Shown here piece after piece: positions 50,553-62,644 of a DNA stretch of 64,000 bases. The notes below the pieces were generated by a model, which was given only the letters and a program-made list of their open reading frames with translations, was not told the DNA's origin and searched no databases. Both the position numbers and the translations under genes were made by a program. This DNA comes from Sophora flavescens. Its lineage: Eukaryota > Streptophyta > Magnoliopsida > Fabales > Fabaceae. Within the stretch, counting starts at the first letter, position 1, and each line of letters begins with the position of its first letter. The stretch spans positions 65,208,200-65,272,199 of the forward strand of contig CM061065.1 in NCBI GenBank assembly GCA_030762895.1, read 5' to 3'.

Positions 50553-53445
50553 TTAAGCAGGAGGAGGTGGTGGAGGAGGAGGGTACTGAGTCTGACTTTT
50601 ATTGAAGTCCATGAGGAATTCAAGCATTTTATTTACGACCTCTAAGGTTCGAGCCATTGAAGTTTGAACTTGATGTTGGACATCCTCCTTAATCTTCTTA
50701 GTCATCTTTTCAACCTTCTCATCAACTATCTTGACATCCATTTCATCAATTATTTTTCCAAGAACGTCCTCAAGATTAGATGGCAGAGCCTGTTGCCTTG
50801 AGCTTTTAGCAGACTCTTAAAATGTGCTTAGTGTTCTTGAGTGATCTGAAGGATGCATCACAACTAGAGATAAAGGTTGAGAAGATTGTCTTTCTGATGA
50901 GCTCTGGTGGTGAATGGATTCAGCTGTATCTTCTAAACCAACAGCAATGGCAATTTGATCAGGTTCTTCAACAACAGGTTCATCTGTAATAGGCTCTGAA
51001 GTAGGTGGAGGGATCATTAAGACTTCCTTTGACCATCTAATGGGGTAGATGAATTCCACATTCTTACTGTTTATAGGAAGTCCCTAGAGGTCTTTATAGA
51101 TTATATATTTAAAGTTTGAAAGACCACACTTCCCTCTGACCTTAGAAATATTCTTCTTCTCTTCTTCAGACAAACCAGAGGAAGATGCCTCTCTTAAGCA
51201 GCAAATAATATGAGATTTCCAGAAATCAGCAGCTTTATGTTCATTGATCAACTCAATGGATTCAGTATGCAAAAAGAAATCCAGCATTGAGTAGTTAAAA
51301 GTTTCTTGGTCCAGATCAAGCATTGCTGATTCAGCTTCAGGAATCACTCCCTTGAATCTTCTGTTTTTCATGTCCTTGTCCTTATTTAGATCTAACATTG
51401 GCAGTCTTGGACAGATCCTGTAAGGTATGATTCCAATTCTGGTTGCTTCTTTATGTCTCAGCTAGGATGGAGGGACAAAATGCGTGGCTCTATCAACTCT
51501 GAAATGACTGAATTCCCACTTCAACATTTCATAGATGAGTTGATCCAGAAAGAAGTCAGAGGCCCTCCCATAGACTCAGGGATGCTCAAAAGACACCCAT
51601 TTTGTGTCCCTTGGCATGATCATAGGAACATGCTTTGAGGATCTTACTCTACGCTCTGGGATGGTAGGAAGATTTTTCCTATTGGGGTCAGTCTCCCAGA
51701 CAAGTATGATATGTCTCTCAACTCCATTAGTGAGGGGTAAGAAAGGAGGAGTTTTGACAAGGTTAGGGTAAATTTTTCTGGGGGGGGAAGTTGTTTAGGG
51801 GTAGGTGGGTGACTAATGACCCTAAGTTGTTGTGCATTTGAGAAGGCACATTTTTGATTAATTTACAATCAGGATGAGGTAGGTAAAAGGGTTCAACATA
51901 TGGGATGACTTCTTCCTCATACTCAGGTAGAGGATACCATCTGTTTGGAATGTGTTCGGGTTCATGTTGGTGAAAATGAAACAGAACTTTTCATTCCCTT
52001 TTTACCTTGGCCCAATCCTCAAATTTTCCATCATAAAGAACAGAAGTTGGGGTGAAGGGAAATAAGGTTTTCAAGGGTTTTGGGAAAGGAGCACCAGGGG
52101 AAACGCCATCATCTGGTTGATTGAACCAGGGATCATCGGCAGGGTTAATAGGTTGAAATTGTGGAGTGGCTATTTGTGTTGGTTGGGGTGAAAGGGGTGT
52201 GGGAATGTACACATCATATGGAGTGGAGACAGGCACATCATCAATCCTAGTTTCTAAGCTAGACACTAGGGCATCTACTGCTATTTGAACAGGATCACTA
52301 GCAGAGATGGTTTCCTTAGAAGTCGTAGTTGAGCTAGATTTTCTTGCTGGTTGCCTTCCAGGTTTTGTTGGAACAGGCACAACGGTCTCAGCAGCAGCCA
52401 CAGAGGTCTTCTGCTTCTTCAGAATTGTACCGATAGGAATTCTGTCCTCATCAGCTTCCTCATCTTCACTGTGAGAGAAGATAACTCTTCTTTGCTTCTT
52501 TGCAGCAGGGGCATCAGAAGGTTCCCTGATAATAATGCCACTAGCTGGCCTCTTGGGGGCAGGCTTCCTTGTTGCATTGGTCTTTTGCCTAGTTACTCTT
52601 TTTACTCCTAGGACTTCAACATTGTTTTGTTCGACCATCTTTAGTTTAGTTTTCATAAACTCCCCAATCTTGGCCATTGCAGCAGCAACATAGGTACTGA
52701 GGTTCATGCTGGCTATATTCATTTTACCAAAGTCTGCAGTCGACATTGGTTTTTCAGTTAATATCCTAGCTTGCTCCTCAGGAGTCTTTGCAGCAAGAAT
52801 CTCATGAATTCCTTGAGCCTTGAAAATATTGGAAAGAAGATGGCAAAAAGGAAATACTTAGAGTTTCTTCTTATTCATCATAGCATCTATGAATCTTTTG
52901 TACAGAATTCTTGGAAGATTGATCTTTGTTTCGGTGAGAAGATGGCAGAGGCAGAATTTGTGCAGGGTGGAGAGGTTGTCTTTGGATCCAACCTTATGAA
53001 GAACCACCTTGTTGAGAAGCTGATGAAGGATGCGAACAATGTCCTTCACTTCAACAGCCTTCCAAGTGTGAGTCATGACTGTGTCTTCTTTCATGAGACA
53101 TATTTCAATAGTCTCAAAACCACCAAAGTCCTCTTCCCATGACTCAGTAAAAACTAAACCCTCCTGAAGACATAAAATTGTATCAGCAATAGTCTTCTCC
53201 GAGAATACAATCTTCTTTCTTAGCACCGTTGAGAAAAAGTCGGTATCAGTCACTTGGACGTTTCTCCAGAAATCCCTGATCAGGTTGGGAAAGACAGAGA
53301 CCTTCTCTGTGAAGAGTCATCCCCACCCGACTGCATTAACATATTTGTTTATGTCTAGATTGTAGTCTTGCAACACTCCAAGGTTGAAATGATGCTCTAT
53401 TGCCAAATTGAGCTTGTCCACGTTAAAGGTTGAAGAAGAAGCCAT
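50553..53445 (-). pseudogene. Extra ORF of element H, nearly complete frame with stops
   Basis: ATG at 53445 (MASSSTFNVDKLNL) to the stop at 50553. Regions in order: N-terminal globular part with FPNLIRDFW and CLCHLLTETK; a basic, nuclear-localisation-like region (KPAPKRPASG...AAKKQRR, about 52480-52570); an acidic stretch DEEADED; a Pro-rich linker (PTPLSPQPTQ, PWFNQPDD); a second globular part (about 51900-51070) with SMLDFFLHTESIEL; a Ser/Gln-rich linker; a heptad-like helix KIVDEKVEKMTKKIKEDV; and a polyproline tail. Stops lie near 53316, 52855, 51988, 51567, 51471, 51083 and 50817. No membrane segment or signal peptide. Role unknown; the architecture suggests a nuclear or nucleic-acid-associated protein rather than an envelope. 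Confidence 0.78.
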
Positions 53446-53935
53446 TTTAGGTGATTAGAGAGCTTAGGGTTTGAAAGCAGAGAGAGGTAGAGAGAGAGAT
53501 AGCTTGAGAGGTTATGGAAGTGTAAAGTTTTTCTCAGAGGGAAAAGATTACTTTTAAAGTAATTTTGATTCTCAAAGGTTAAAAAAAACTTTTGACATGA
53601 CATGTCATTATGATAAAATGGCATTGGTAACTTGGAACTATAAAAAGGTCTTGATGGTATTGATGGAAGTACTGACTCCACAAAGAGAATAAAGGATAAA
53701 TTTGTCTTGAGACAAAATAAATGCATTTATTAACACACAAAAAATGCTTAAACACAGGCAGATGTGAACTCGTCTGGAACTATACAATGGACGCGGTAAC
53801 CACAATCAATGGATGCGTCATATGGACGTGCAATATAGTATGCAATAGATGCACAACTTTTAATAGGTATTAGACAAGCATAGGTAATAGATGCAGGATT
53901 AACAAAACAAATTTTATCGAGGCTAGACGCCTAAA
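53446..53935 (-). other. Spacer between pol and extra ORF of H
   Basis: Counterpart of 21046-21526 in C; carries AGACG/CGTCT words and a CT-rich leader just before the ORF. Confidence 0.5.
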
Positions 53936-56900
53936 TTAATCCACGCATATCATATTAAGATGCTTCCTAATAAAGATAAATATGTCCTCTGCAAGAGGTT
54001 TAGTAAAGATATCTGCCCATTGATGATCAGTATCTACAAATTGAATATCAATCACACCTTTTTGCACATAATCCCTATTAAAATGATGTTTAATCTCTAT
54101 GTGCTTAGCTCTAGAATGCAAAATTGGATTCTTAGGTAGATTTATTGCAGCAGTATTATTACACATAAGCGGAATACTACTTACAAATACATTGTAGTCC
54201 TCCAATTGATGCTTGATCCAAAGAAGTTGTGAGCAGCAACTTGTAGCTGATATAGACTCTGCTTCAGCAGTTGATAAAGTAATGGTACTTTGTCTTTTGC
54301 TTACCATGAGACAAGATTAACTCCAATGAAGTGACATCCTCCACTAGTACTTTTTCTTTCAATTCTATCTCCAGCATAGTTAGCATCACAGAAACCAACT
54401 AATCTGTAATCTTTATTTTTCTTAAAGCACAAACCAAGATTAGTAGTAACTTTTAAATATCTAAAAATTCTCTTAACTACTGATAAGTGAGATTCTCTAG
54501 GATCGGATTGAAATCGAGCACATAAACATACACTGAACATAATATCAAGCCTAGACACAGTAAGATATAAGAGAGAACCTATCATACCTCTGTATACCTT
54601 TGGTCTACCTTTTTCTCTTTATCATCTTTGTTCAGTATGGAAGTGGGGTGCATAAGAGTATTCATTGGTTTAGAATCATCCTTCTTAAACTTCTTCTAAA
54701 GGTCTTTTGTATACTTGGTTTGGTGGATGAGCACCTCGTCCATGGTTTGTTTTACTTGAAGTCCAAGGAAGAATTTGAGTTCTCCCATCATGCTCATTTC
54801 AAACTCTTTCTGCATTAACTTAGAGAATTCTTTGCATAGAGACTCATTAGTACCATCAAAAATAATATCGTCAACATATATATGTACAACTATGAAATTA
54901 GACATAACGGATTTTCTAAATAAGGTTGTGTCAACCTTTCCTCTATTGAATCCATTTTCCATAAGAAAGGAACTTAGTCTGTCATACCAAGCTCTAGGAG
55001 CTTGCTTAAGACCGTACAAAGCTTTCTTAAGCTTATATATGTGTTCAGGATGGATTTCACACTCAAAACCCGGAGATTGCATAACATAGACTTCTTCGTT
55101 AATAAAGTCATTTAGAAAAGTACTTTTAACATCCTTCTGAAAAAGCATAATACTATGATGTGCAACGAATGAAAGTAGAATTCTAATAGCTTCTAATCTA
55201 GCAATAGGTGCAAAAGTTTCAGTATAATCTATACCTTCTTCTTGAGAGAAACCTTGAGCAACAAGTCTTGCTTTGTTTCTGATTACCTTACCATTTTCAT
55301 CAAGTTTGTTTCTATAAACCCACTTTGTTCCAATCACTGATTTGTCTTTGGGCAGTGGAACCAGAGTCCAAACATCACTTCTTTCAAACTGGTTGAGTTC
55401 GTCTTGCATAGCTAGAATCCAACCATAATCTAGCAGAGCCTCGTCTACTGTTTTTGGTTCCAACATAGAGACTAGTGCAGAATTGTCTTGTTCTCTGAAG
55501 GTTGATCTGGTTCTTAGCTTGTCATTGGGGTTTCCAATGATATGATCTTGTGGATGATAATTCTTGTAGTACCAAGATTTTTGAATTGTACCATGTTGAG
55601 AAGTGGAAGTTTCTGGTTGTTGAGTGGGGTCATCTTCTTGATCATCAACTTTTATCTCAGGTGAGTCTCTTGGAATGCTTAGATCAAGATCTGCAAAAGC
55701 TTAATCTAGCTCTGATAATTTCTTATCAGGCTGTTTGTCATCAAACTTGACATGAATACTTTCCTCTACTATCAGAGTCCTAGAATTATAAACTCTAAAG
55801 CCTTAAGATGTTTCAGAATATCCTAATGGTATTCCACTATCTGTTTTAGCATCTAACTTACCAAGTTGATCTTTAGTATTCAATATAAAGAATTTACAAC
55901 CAAAATGGTGAAAATAAGATTTGTTGGGTTTTCATCCTTTCCAAAGTTCATAAGGAGTCTTATTCAGGATAGGTTTAATGTATATTCTATTCGAATGTAG
56001 CAGAGCAAGATAAGAGCTTCACCCAGTATGTCTAGGGACAGAGTTGTCATTGAGCATAGTCCTAGCCATCTCTTGAAGAGATATGTTCTTTCTCTCTACC
56101 ACACCATTTTGTTGTGGTGTTCTAGGTATTGAGAAGTTGTGAAGGATACCACTCTCTTCACAGAACTTATGAAATAACTCATTTTCAAACTCTCCCCCAT
56201 GATCACTTCGATTGAAGTGATACACCTGCCTTTTTCATTCTGTACACGTTTGCGTAAATACAGAAAAAGACCTTAAAAGACTCATCCTTGTGAGTTAGGA
56301 ACATAACCCATGTCCATCTAGTGTAATCGTCTACTATGACAATACCATATTTCTTACCACTGACAAAGGCAGTCCTTGTTGGACCAAAAAGATCAAGATG
56401 AAGAAACTCTAGTGGTCTATTGGTACTAACAACATTCTTAGATTCAAAAGAACCTTTGACTTGTTTTCCCTTTTGACATGCATCACGAAAGCATCGATTT
56501 GAACTTAAGGTTTGGTAGTCCTCTAACGAGGTTATGCTTGTTTAGCTTTGAAATTAATTTCAAGCTTGCATGACCTAGCTTCTTGTGCCAAATCCGTCGC
56601 TCGTCTTCAATGGACACTAGACATGAGACACTTTGATTTGAGAGGTCCTCCAAGCCAATCTTATAGAGATTGTTTTACCTTTTTGCAGTGAATAAAAGTG
56701 ATCCATTATCTTTCTTGACAATACACGTGTTCTTATCAAAAGACACTCGCATATCCACTTGTCACATAATTGACTTATGCTCAGTAGATTGTGCTTCAAG
56801 CCATTTACTAAAAGAACATTATCAATGGAGGGAAAAGGATGTTTACCAATTTTACCTATACCAATGATTTTCCCATTCTGATTTCCTCCAAATGTGAAGC

Positions 56901-57026
56901 CACCATATTTGGGCTTAAGGTTTTGGAACATAGACCTTTATCCCGTCATGTGTCGTGAGCAGCCACTATCCAAGTACCAAGACATCTGTTTTCTTCTTGT
57001 TGTTAAGCAAATTTGCAGCAGGTATT
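53936..57026 (-). pseudogene. Copia protease-integrase-RT-RNase H of element H, broken
   Basis: The protease LDSGCSRHMTG (about 56990-56945) is intact at the motif level, in a frame +1 to gag. A stop follows after HMTG. The pre-integrase and integrase region (about 56700-55700) has frameshifts but shows NGVVERKN and DHGGEFENE. RT runs 55466-54710 with YVDDIIF near 54880, then the remaining connection and RNase H (GSLLYLTVSRLDIMFS, SKRQSTITLSTAEAESIS, HSRAKHIEIKHHF) to the stop at 53936. RT and RNase H are less damaged than in C. Confidence 0.88.
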
Positions 57027-58639
57027 ATCTTATCTTTAGGTACCCAAACCGACTTAGGTCCTTTCTTGTTAGTTGTCACTGGGCGAGTATGCTTAGCATG
57101 TTTATTATGTATGCATCTAGATGTAATATGCCCACTTTTTCCACACACTTTAAAAAAGGTGTTGGACGAGCTAGACTTAGCTTTGGTATGTTTATTTGGA
57201 ACTTTTGAAGCTCTATGCTGTTTAAGTGGTTTTGACTTTTTGTGAGATGCGTCTTGCTTCTCTTTGTCATAACCAAGACGAGATTTATCATAAGGTGACC
57301 TAGAGTACCTTAAAATGGGACTAAGCGTATCTAAGCCACCTACAAGCTTTGATAGAGAATCAGTTAGATATGTTATATCTTGCTTCAGTTTTACAACTTC
57401 GCAAGAGACATCAGGTTCACACATCACTTTGTCGGCTAGACTGACATTCACTGATTTTAGTATGTCTTTAGAAAACTTATTTTTGAAACTCTTATATTCT
57501 CGTGATAGTGTAGACGACTTATGAAACAATTCATCAAAAGCATTTTGAAGAGTGGATGGATCAGAGTCCATTACCTCAGCATCAGTGTATTCACTTTCTG
57601 ATGCAGTGTTTGCCATGAGACAGATATTTGCTTCTTCCTCTGCTTCATTTTCTTCATCTGAAGAAGACATATTAAGATCCTCCCATGTAGACATTAATCC
57701 TTTCTTCTTTTTGAAGAATTTATTTTTATCTTTTAACTCGGGGCAGTCATCTTTGAAGTAACCAAGTTTCTTGCATTCAAAGCACAAGGGTGGACCATTT
57801 TCCTTGGAGTCTAACTTCTCCTTGGAAAACTTTTTGTTGAGTTAATTCCTTCTGAAACCACCTTTCTTTCTCCATATATGTTGAATCTTCTTGGATATAA
57901 AGGACAATTCATCCTCATCTGATCCTTCATCATTATCAGAAGATTCAGATTCATCAGATGACTCAGCAGCTTTGAGAACTTTTGATGAACTTGCTTTCTT
58001 TGCCTTTAGGGCAATAGATTTTCCTTTTCTGAAGTTTTCTTCTTCATTAAGTTCAAGTTCATGAACCTTGAGAGATCCAAGAAGCTCTTCCTGAATAGAT
58101 GTTACTTTGGGTCTCCATTGCTTGGATAGACTTCTCAGAATTTTTCTGACATGATCTCTATTTTCATAAACTTTTCCAAGAGATCTGAGACTGTTGCTGA
58201 TGGTTTGGCATCTTCCAAACATTTGGTCTATTGTTTCATGTTCACCCATCTTGAATAGCTCATACTGATGAACCAGCATGCTGATCTTTGATTCCTTAAC
58301 TAGTGAGGAACCCTCATGAGCTATGGAAAGAGTATTCCATATTTCTTTAGCATTATTGCGGCAGTGAACTTTGTCATGTTCAGATCTGGTTATAGCACAC
58401 ATGAGATAGTGCTTAGCCTTCAGATTCAGCTGATGTTGGTTTTTCTGCTCTTGAGTCCATTGGCCTCTAGGAACAGCAGCTCCAGCTTCATCTCTTGGTT
58501 CAGTGTAGTCGGTTTCAACAAGCTCCCAAATATCTACGTTCTATGCATCTAAGAAGGCCATCATTCTCTTCTTCCAATAGTCATAACTCGTTCCATCAAA
58601 GAGATGAGGTCTGTTGATAGCTTATCCTTCTGCATCCAT
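56966..58639 (-). pseudogene. Copia gag of element H, broken
   Basis: ATG at 58639 (MDAEG) with a TAA two codons later and a TAG near 58544. The capsid region (58402-57990) shows AKEIWNTLSIAHEGSS and MLVHQYELFKMGEHE. The knuckle CFECKKLGYFKDDCP has Tyr in place of His, so the first zinc site is damaged. An acidic linker follows. The second knuckle region FKVCGKSGHITSRC has lost its first Cys. Ends at TAG 56966-56968. Same domain order as in C. Confidence 0.82.
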
Positions 58640-58696
58640 GGTTGTTGGATCGTACTCCCTTAGCACTTGTTAGATGCTCAACCCTTTCGAGGCTGA

Positions 58697-58710
58697 GCTC
58701 TGATACTAAC
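58697..58710 (-). promoter_or_regulatory. Primer binding site of H
   Basis: Minus strand GTTAGTATCAGAGC. The LTR end reads CAACTT directly before it, so the terminal CA of the LTR is lost by a 2-bp deletion. Confidence 0.75.
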
Positions 58711-60264
58711 AAGTTGACACAGGCAAACACAAGAAGCGGGGTTGAATTGTGTTTGTTAATAATTTTCGAAAACAACCTTTCCAGCAATTTTTACACACAA
58801 GGAGATTAGAAAGCAGAAGCACGCACAAAAAAAAAAGATCCTTTTTAAAAGACTTTAACAAAAGCAATATCAAAACCCCTCGGTTAGTAAGAAACAAATA
58901 AAGCTGAAGAGATAAGAGATAGAAGAATCACACAAGATGTTTTATCCTGTTTCACTCTCTTCCAACCAAGAGTTACGTTCAGTCCCTTCTACTTGAAGGA
59001 TTTTCTCAACTATTATCAAAATAGATTACAACCAAGTATTCAACACCTCTCCAGGCTACAAGTATTTCTTTCTTACCAAGCCTCTTCAAGATCTAACTCT
59101 AACAAAGAGATTTAATGTTTGATCTTCTTAACTCACTATGTGTGAGAATATGACAGTTAAGATCAGATGAATATTTTCACAACATTCAGACTAAGAAATG
59201 CTGACTCTTGCTCTCTAAAGAAATATGAGTATGAGTGAGTGTAGTTTTACAAAAGTTGAGCTCGTAAGGTTGTGCAATCAAGAGTTCCTTTTTCAGTATC
59301 TCAGGTCTCCTATTTATAGTGACCTTCTTATTCACTTGTATTTCTTCAACGATTACTTTGAATAATCCTGTTTAGAGATAGCATTTAATGCATGATATCC
59401 GTTGTGACTGATAGCTTGATTGTGGCAATGCTGAATAGTACTCTTGGTTATCGAGGTAGCATGAAATTGGAGGGTTACTATTGTGAGTATTGTAGCTTGA
59501 GAACTTGTTGTTCCTCCTTTGTATATAATTCATCTTTTTCAGTCATAAAGTTGTCATCGTACAGATCGTTTTGCAGTATCTTATTGTACGATTCTGCTTT
59601 TTGCATTTCATGATGGTACTATGTTTCTTTTACAACAAGGTGAAACATTAAAGCAGATAAAACAAATGTGAAGAACAAATATTCTATTGAAATAAATATC
59701 AATCATTTGAAATTAATTCGAGAGATTCGGATTGCATTTAATTCATTTCAAAGATGGAGCTAGTCTAAAAATAAACTTCGTCTACTTAGTTATATGAGAG
59801 ACTAAGTCTGTTCAATATTTTATTTTGCTCGTCTGATGACGTGGCATATCCTCTTGTATATCAAGCCTTCGGACTTTCTATTCCTCAATGAGTTGTAAAG
59901 ATCTCCGTCTGGTGACATGGCGGTTAGAGCTTGTCTACTATATTACTTTATTTTTCAGTTCATTTACTTCTACTAATTACTTTCGTCTTCTTATATGGCA
60001 AGATGGACGCGCTTATTATCAAGTCTTTGGACTTGCTGTATCTAACAAGTTATTTTGATATTCGTCTAGGAAACATTTAGAACCTCGTTCACTTAAGAAA
60101 ACCAGTCTACTAAATTAAATAAACAAGTAACTTTACCAAGGTAAGCAGCCCGTCTACTGAAAGCACATGTTAGATCTCAACAACACTTTCCCAAGAAAAT
60201 TTAATCCTTTTGTTATCATCAAAACTTGGAGATTATTAAATCCAAAACCACTTTGGTTCCAACA
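58711..60264 (-). repeat. 5' LTR of element H
   Basis: 1554 bp on the minus strand; TATA box at 59311-59318. It is 72 bp shorter than the 3' LTR: a 70-bp deletion at about 60156 (matching 49947-50016) plus loss of the terminal CA. Confidence 0.92.
59311..59318 (-). promoter_or_regulatory. TATA box in H 5' LTR
   Basis: Minus strand TATAAATA in the context CACTATAAATAGGAG, identical in position to C. Confidence 0.7.
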
Positions 60265-61158
60265 ATCTTGTTAAAAGATTATTTTCAAAATCATATTTTT
60301 CATTCAAAAATTATGATGACCTCTTTTTATAAAAGCATTTTCAGAACAACAATGGTTTTAAAATGTGGATGACCACTCAAAAGACCTTTAAATATTTTTT
60401 AATATTTAATGGAAGGTATCAAACTCACACATAAATACAGTGCAGTTGGTCCCATATAAAAATTCAAAGGCATTAATTTATTAAAAATCAAACACTGCCT
60501 CTGTTTGCACAAGATTTTTCCAGAAATCAAACTTTACCAACTTGTAACTTTATGAAATTATTTCTCTTTATATACGTATGTAAAAATTCTAAAACTTCAA
60601 CAAAACTTTTTTTATGATTTAGTATTAACCCAGACAATTTTATAAAAGTTTTTAACCTTCAAAATCATCATGCAACCCATGATGTTTATAATTTCGTAGA
60701 CAAAATTTTGTTCTACTTTGACAGGTGTTTTGACCTAGTAAATATTATTCAAATACTTACATATTATATATCAAATTAAAGCCCTAGAAGTCTTCTTTCC
60801 AAATATGTATTTATATTCTATAAATACTTTTTGTATAAAAACTGATGGGCTTACAAATAAAGGTATATCATGCTGCCAGAATCACATAATACACAAGTTT
60901 ATCCACACCAAATTATTATCTTCACTCTAGCATCATCCACAAGCCATAAAACCAACATGCAAGGGTCCTAGACCCTCAAAAACATACATTTAAACATATA
61001 ATATAATGAAAATCATAAAATCACTCTATCTCTTTCATGCATGTAATATAAAATAGTACCTGTATTTTTCGCTAAGGAATAATTATTTTTCTCTTTACTC
61101 GATCTTATAAAATAGAAATGTCACCGATAACGTAGAACTCGAGAAGGGTGTTACAATT

Positions 61159-61173
61159 TTGATATCAGAGCTG
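61159..61173 (+). promoter_or_regulatory. Primer binding site of G
   Basis: TTGATATCAGAGCTGG, a few bases after the LTR end, resembles TTGGTATCAGAGC of initiator tRNA-Met with a change. Confidence 0.65.
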
Positions 61174-61327
61174 GTTTAGTCTGTTAGGGTTTGTGGTTAA
61201 GGTCTATCTTTGTTTGTGTTGTATGTCCTCTCCGTGCTTGGATATTATTCCCAAAGAGAATGATATTGTTTGGTAGTGAGTTATTGTAATCTGCATGGCT
61301 AATTGATTTTGGTCTTGCAGGATTATA

Positions 61328-62644
61328 ATGGCTTGTCGTGGAGGAAACACCGCTATAAATGCAGCTGTGCGAGTGATGACACAAATGACTGCTGCGTTTG
61401 TGCGACGCGAAGAAAGGGGATCTGAAAGCAGAGGACTGGATGAATTCCTATGCAGACTTTCGGAATTCAAGGGCGAGTTTAATTTAGAGAAAGCTGAGTT
61501 TTGGATTCAATATCTGGAAAATATTTTTGCTGCTATGAGATGTGCTGATAATGATAAGGTGATTTATGCTGCCTTCATGCTGGTGGGTGCTGCTGAGAGT
61601 TGGCGGAAAGGAGCTAGTCAAGTGCTTGAACATGATCAACAAGAGATTAACTGGGAAACTTTTTGAATGAAGTTTTTGGAGAAGTATTTCCCAATGAGTG
61701 CAAGAGATGATAAGGAAATTGAATTTCTGCAGCTGAAGTTGGGCAATATGATCGTAGCTGAATACGGCACCAGATTTGAGAATTTAACAAAGTTTTTGGC
61801 TTATCTGAATCACAATCCACATGAAGAGTGGAAGTGTCGTAGGTTTGAAAAGGGTTTAAGGTATGAGCAGAAGGAAGCAGTAGTTCCACTGGAAATATAT
61901 GAATTTCCAAAGCTGATGGACAAGTGTAGACAGATTGAGGATTTGAAGGCAAGTCGTGACACCAGACAATCGGATTTTGGACCGTCGAGGTTCAACAAGG
62001 GAAACTACAATAATAACAACCGATCTCAGAGGAAGCCATACAACAGGCCGCAAGGTCAGCAGCAGTAGTGGCAATAACGATCTTTTGTTGGAAGCAGCGG
62101 AGGCGGTGGATCATCTAGGAATCTGCCTCAAAAGTGCATGAAGTGTGGCAAGGGTCACGCTACAAAAGATTCCAATATTACTGGTATCATCTGCTTTAAG
62201 TGTGGAAAGCCGGGGCATGTCGCTAGGTTTTGTGAACAGATCAAGAAGGAACCTTCCATGAGCAATATGCGAGCTACAAGACCTAGAGCTAGAGGAAGAG
62301 TTTATACGATGAGCGGTGCTGAGGTCTCTCGTAATGAAGATCTGATTCAGGGACAATATGTCATAGGAGGTAAATCTTTAATTGTACTGTTTGATTCGGG
62401 TGCCACACATTCGTTCATTGCATATGATTGTGCAAAATTGCTAGGATTACCTGTGTCTTCTTTATCTTTCCACTTGATTATATTTACTCCTACTACTAAA
62501 CCTATTTTGACTACTACAACTTGTTTAAATTGTGCTATCTTAATAGAAGATAGAAAATTTTTGGTTGATTTAATCTATTTGACTATATCACAAATAGATG
62601 TGATACTAGGAATGGATTATTATGTTCTAACCATATCTTATTAG
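61328..62644 (+). pseudogene. Gag-protease of element G, broken
   Basis: ATG at 61328 (MACRGGNTAI). One frame with stops at 61664 (TGA), 62066 (TAG) and 62078 (TAA). The capsid-like region spans 61430-61860 (FWIQYLENIFAAMRC, RFENLTKFLAYL, RFEKGL). A basic Asn/Arg/Gln-rich linker follows. Zinc region CMKCGKGH and the full knuckle CFKCGKPGHVARFC (62192-62235). Aspartic protease site FDSGATHSFI (about 62390-62420) is intact, with the ILGMD motif near 62607, where a small deletion shifts the frame. The order and motifs fit plant chromoviruses. Confidence 0.85.

Larger units (their letters stand above)
48499..60264 (-). mobile_element. Element H: complete SIRE/Maximus-type Copia retrotransposon, minus strand
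   Basis: 11,766 bp, target duplication ATCTT (48494-48498 and 60265-60269). LTRs at 48499-50124 (3') and 58711-60264 (5'), same family as C. Reading right to left: PBS, gag, protease, integrase, RT, RNase H, extra ORF, PPT. No other element is nested inside, so it is the reference copy for the layout of C. Stops and frameshifts make it inactive. Confidence 0.93.
45813..61155 (+). repeat. 5' LTR of element G, interrupted by H
   Basis: Pieces 45813-48498 and 60270-61155. The LTR ends are a short inverted repeat, TGTAACACCC and GGGTGTTACA. AT-rich; contains a minisatellite (46958-47120) and a TA microsatellite next to the H insertion. No open frame of note. Confidence 0.82.
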
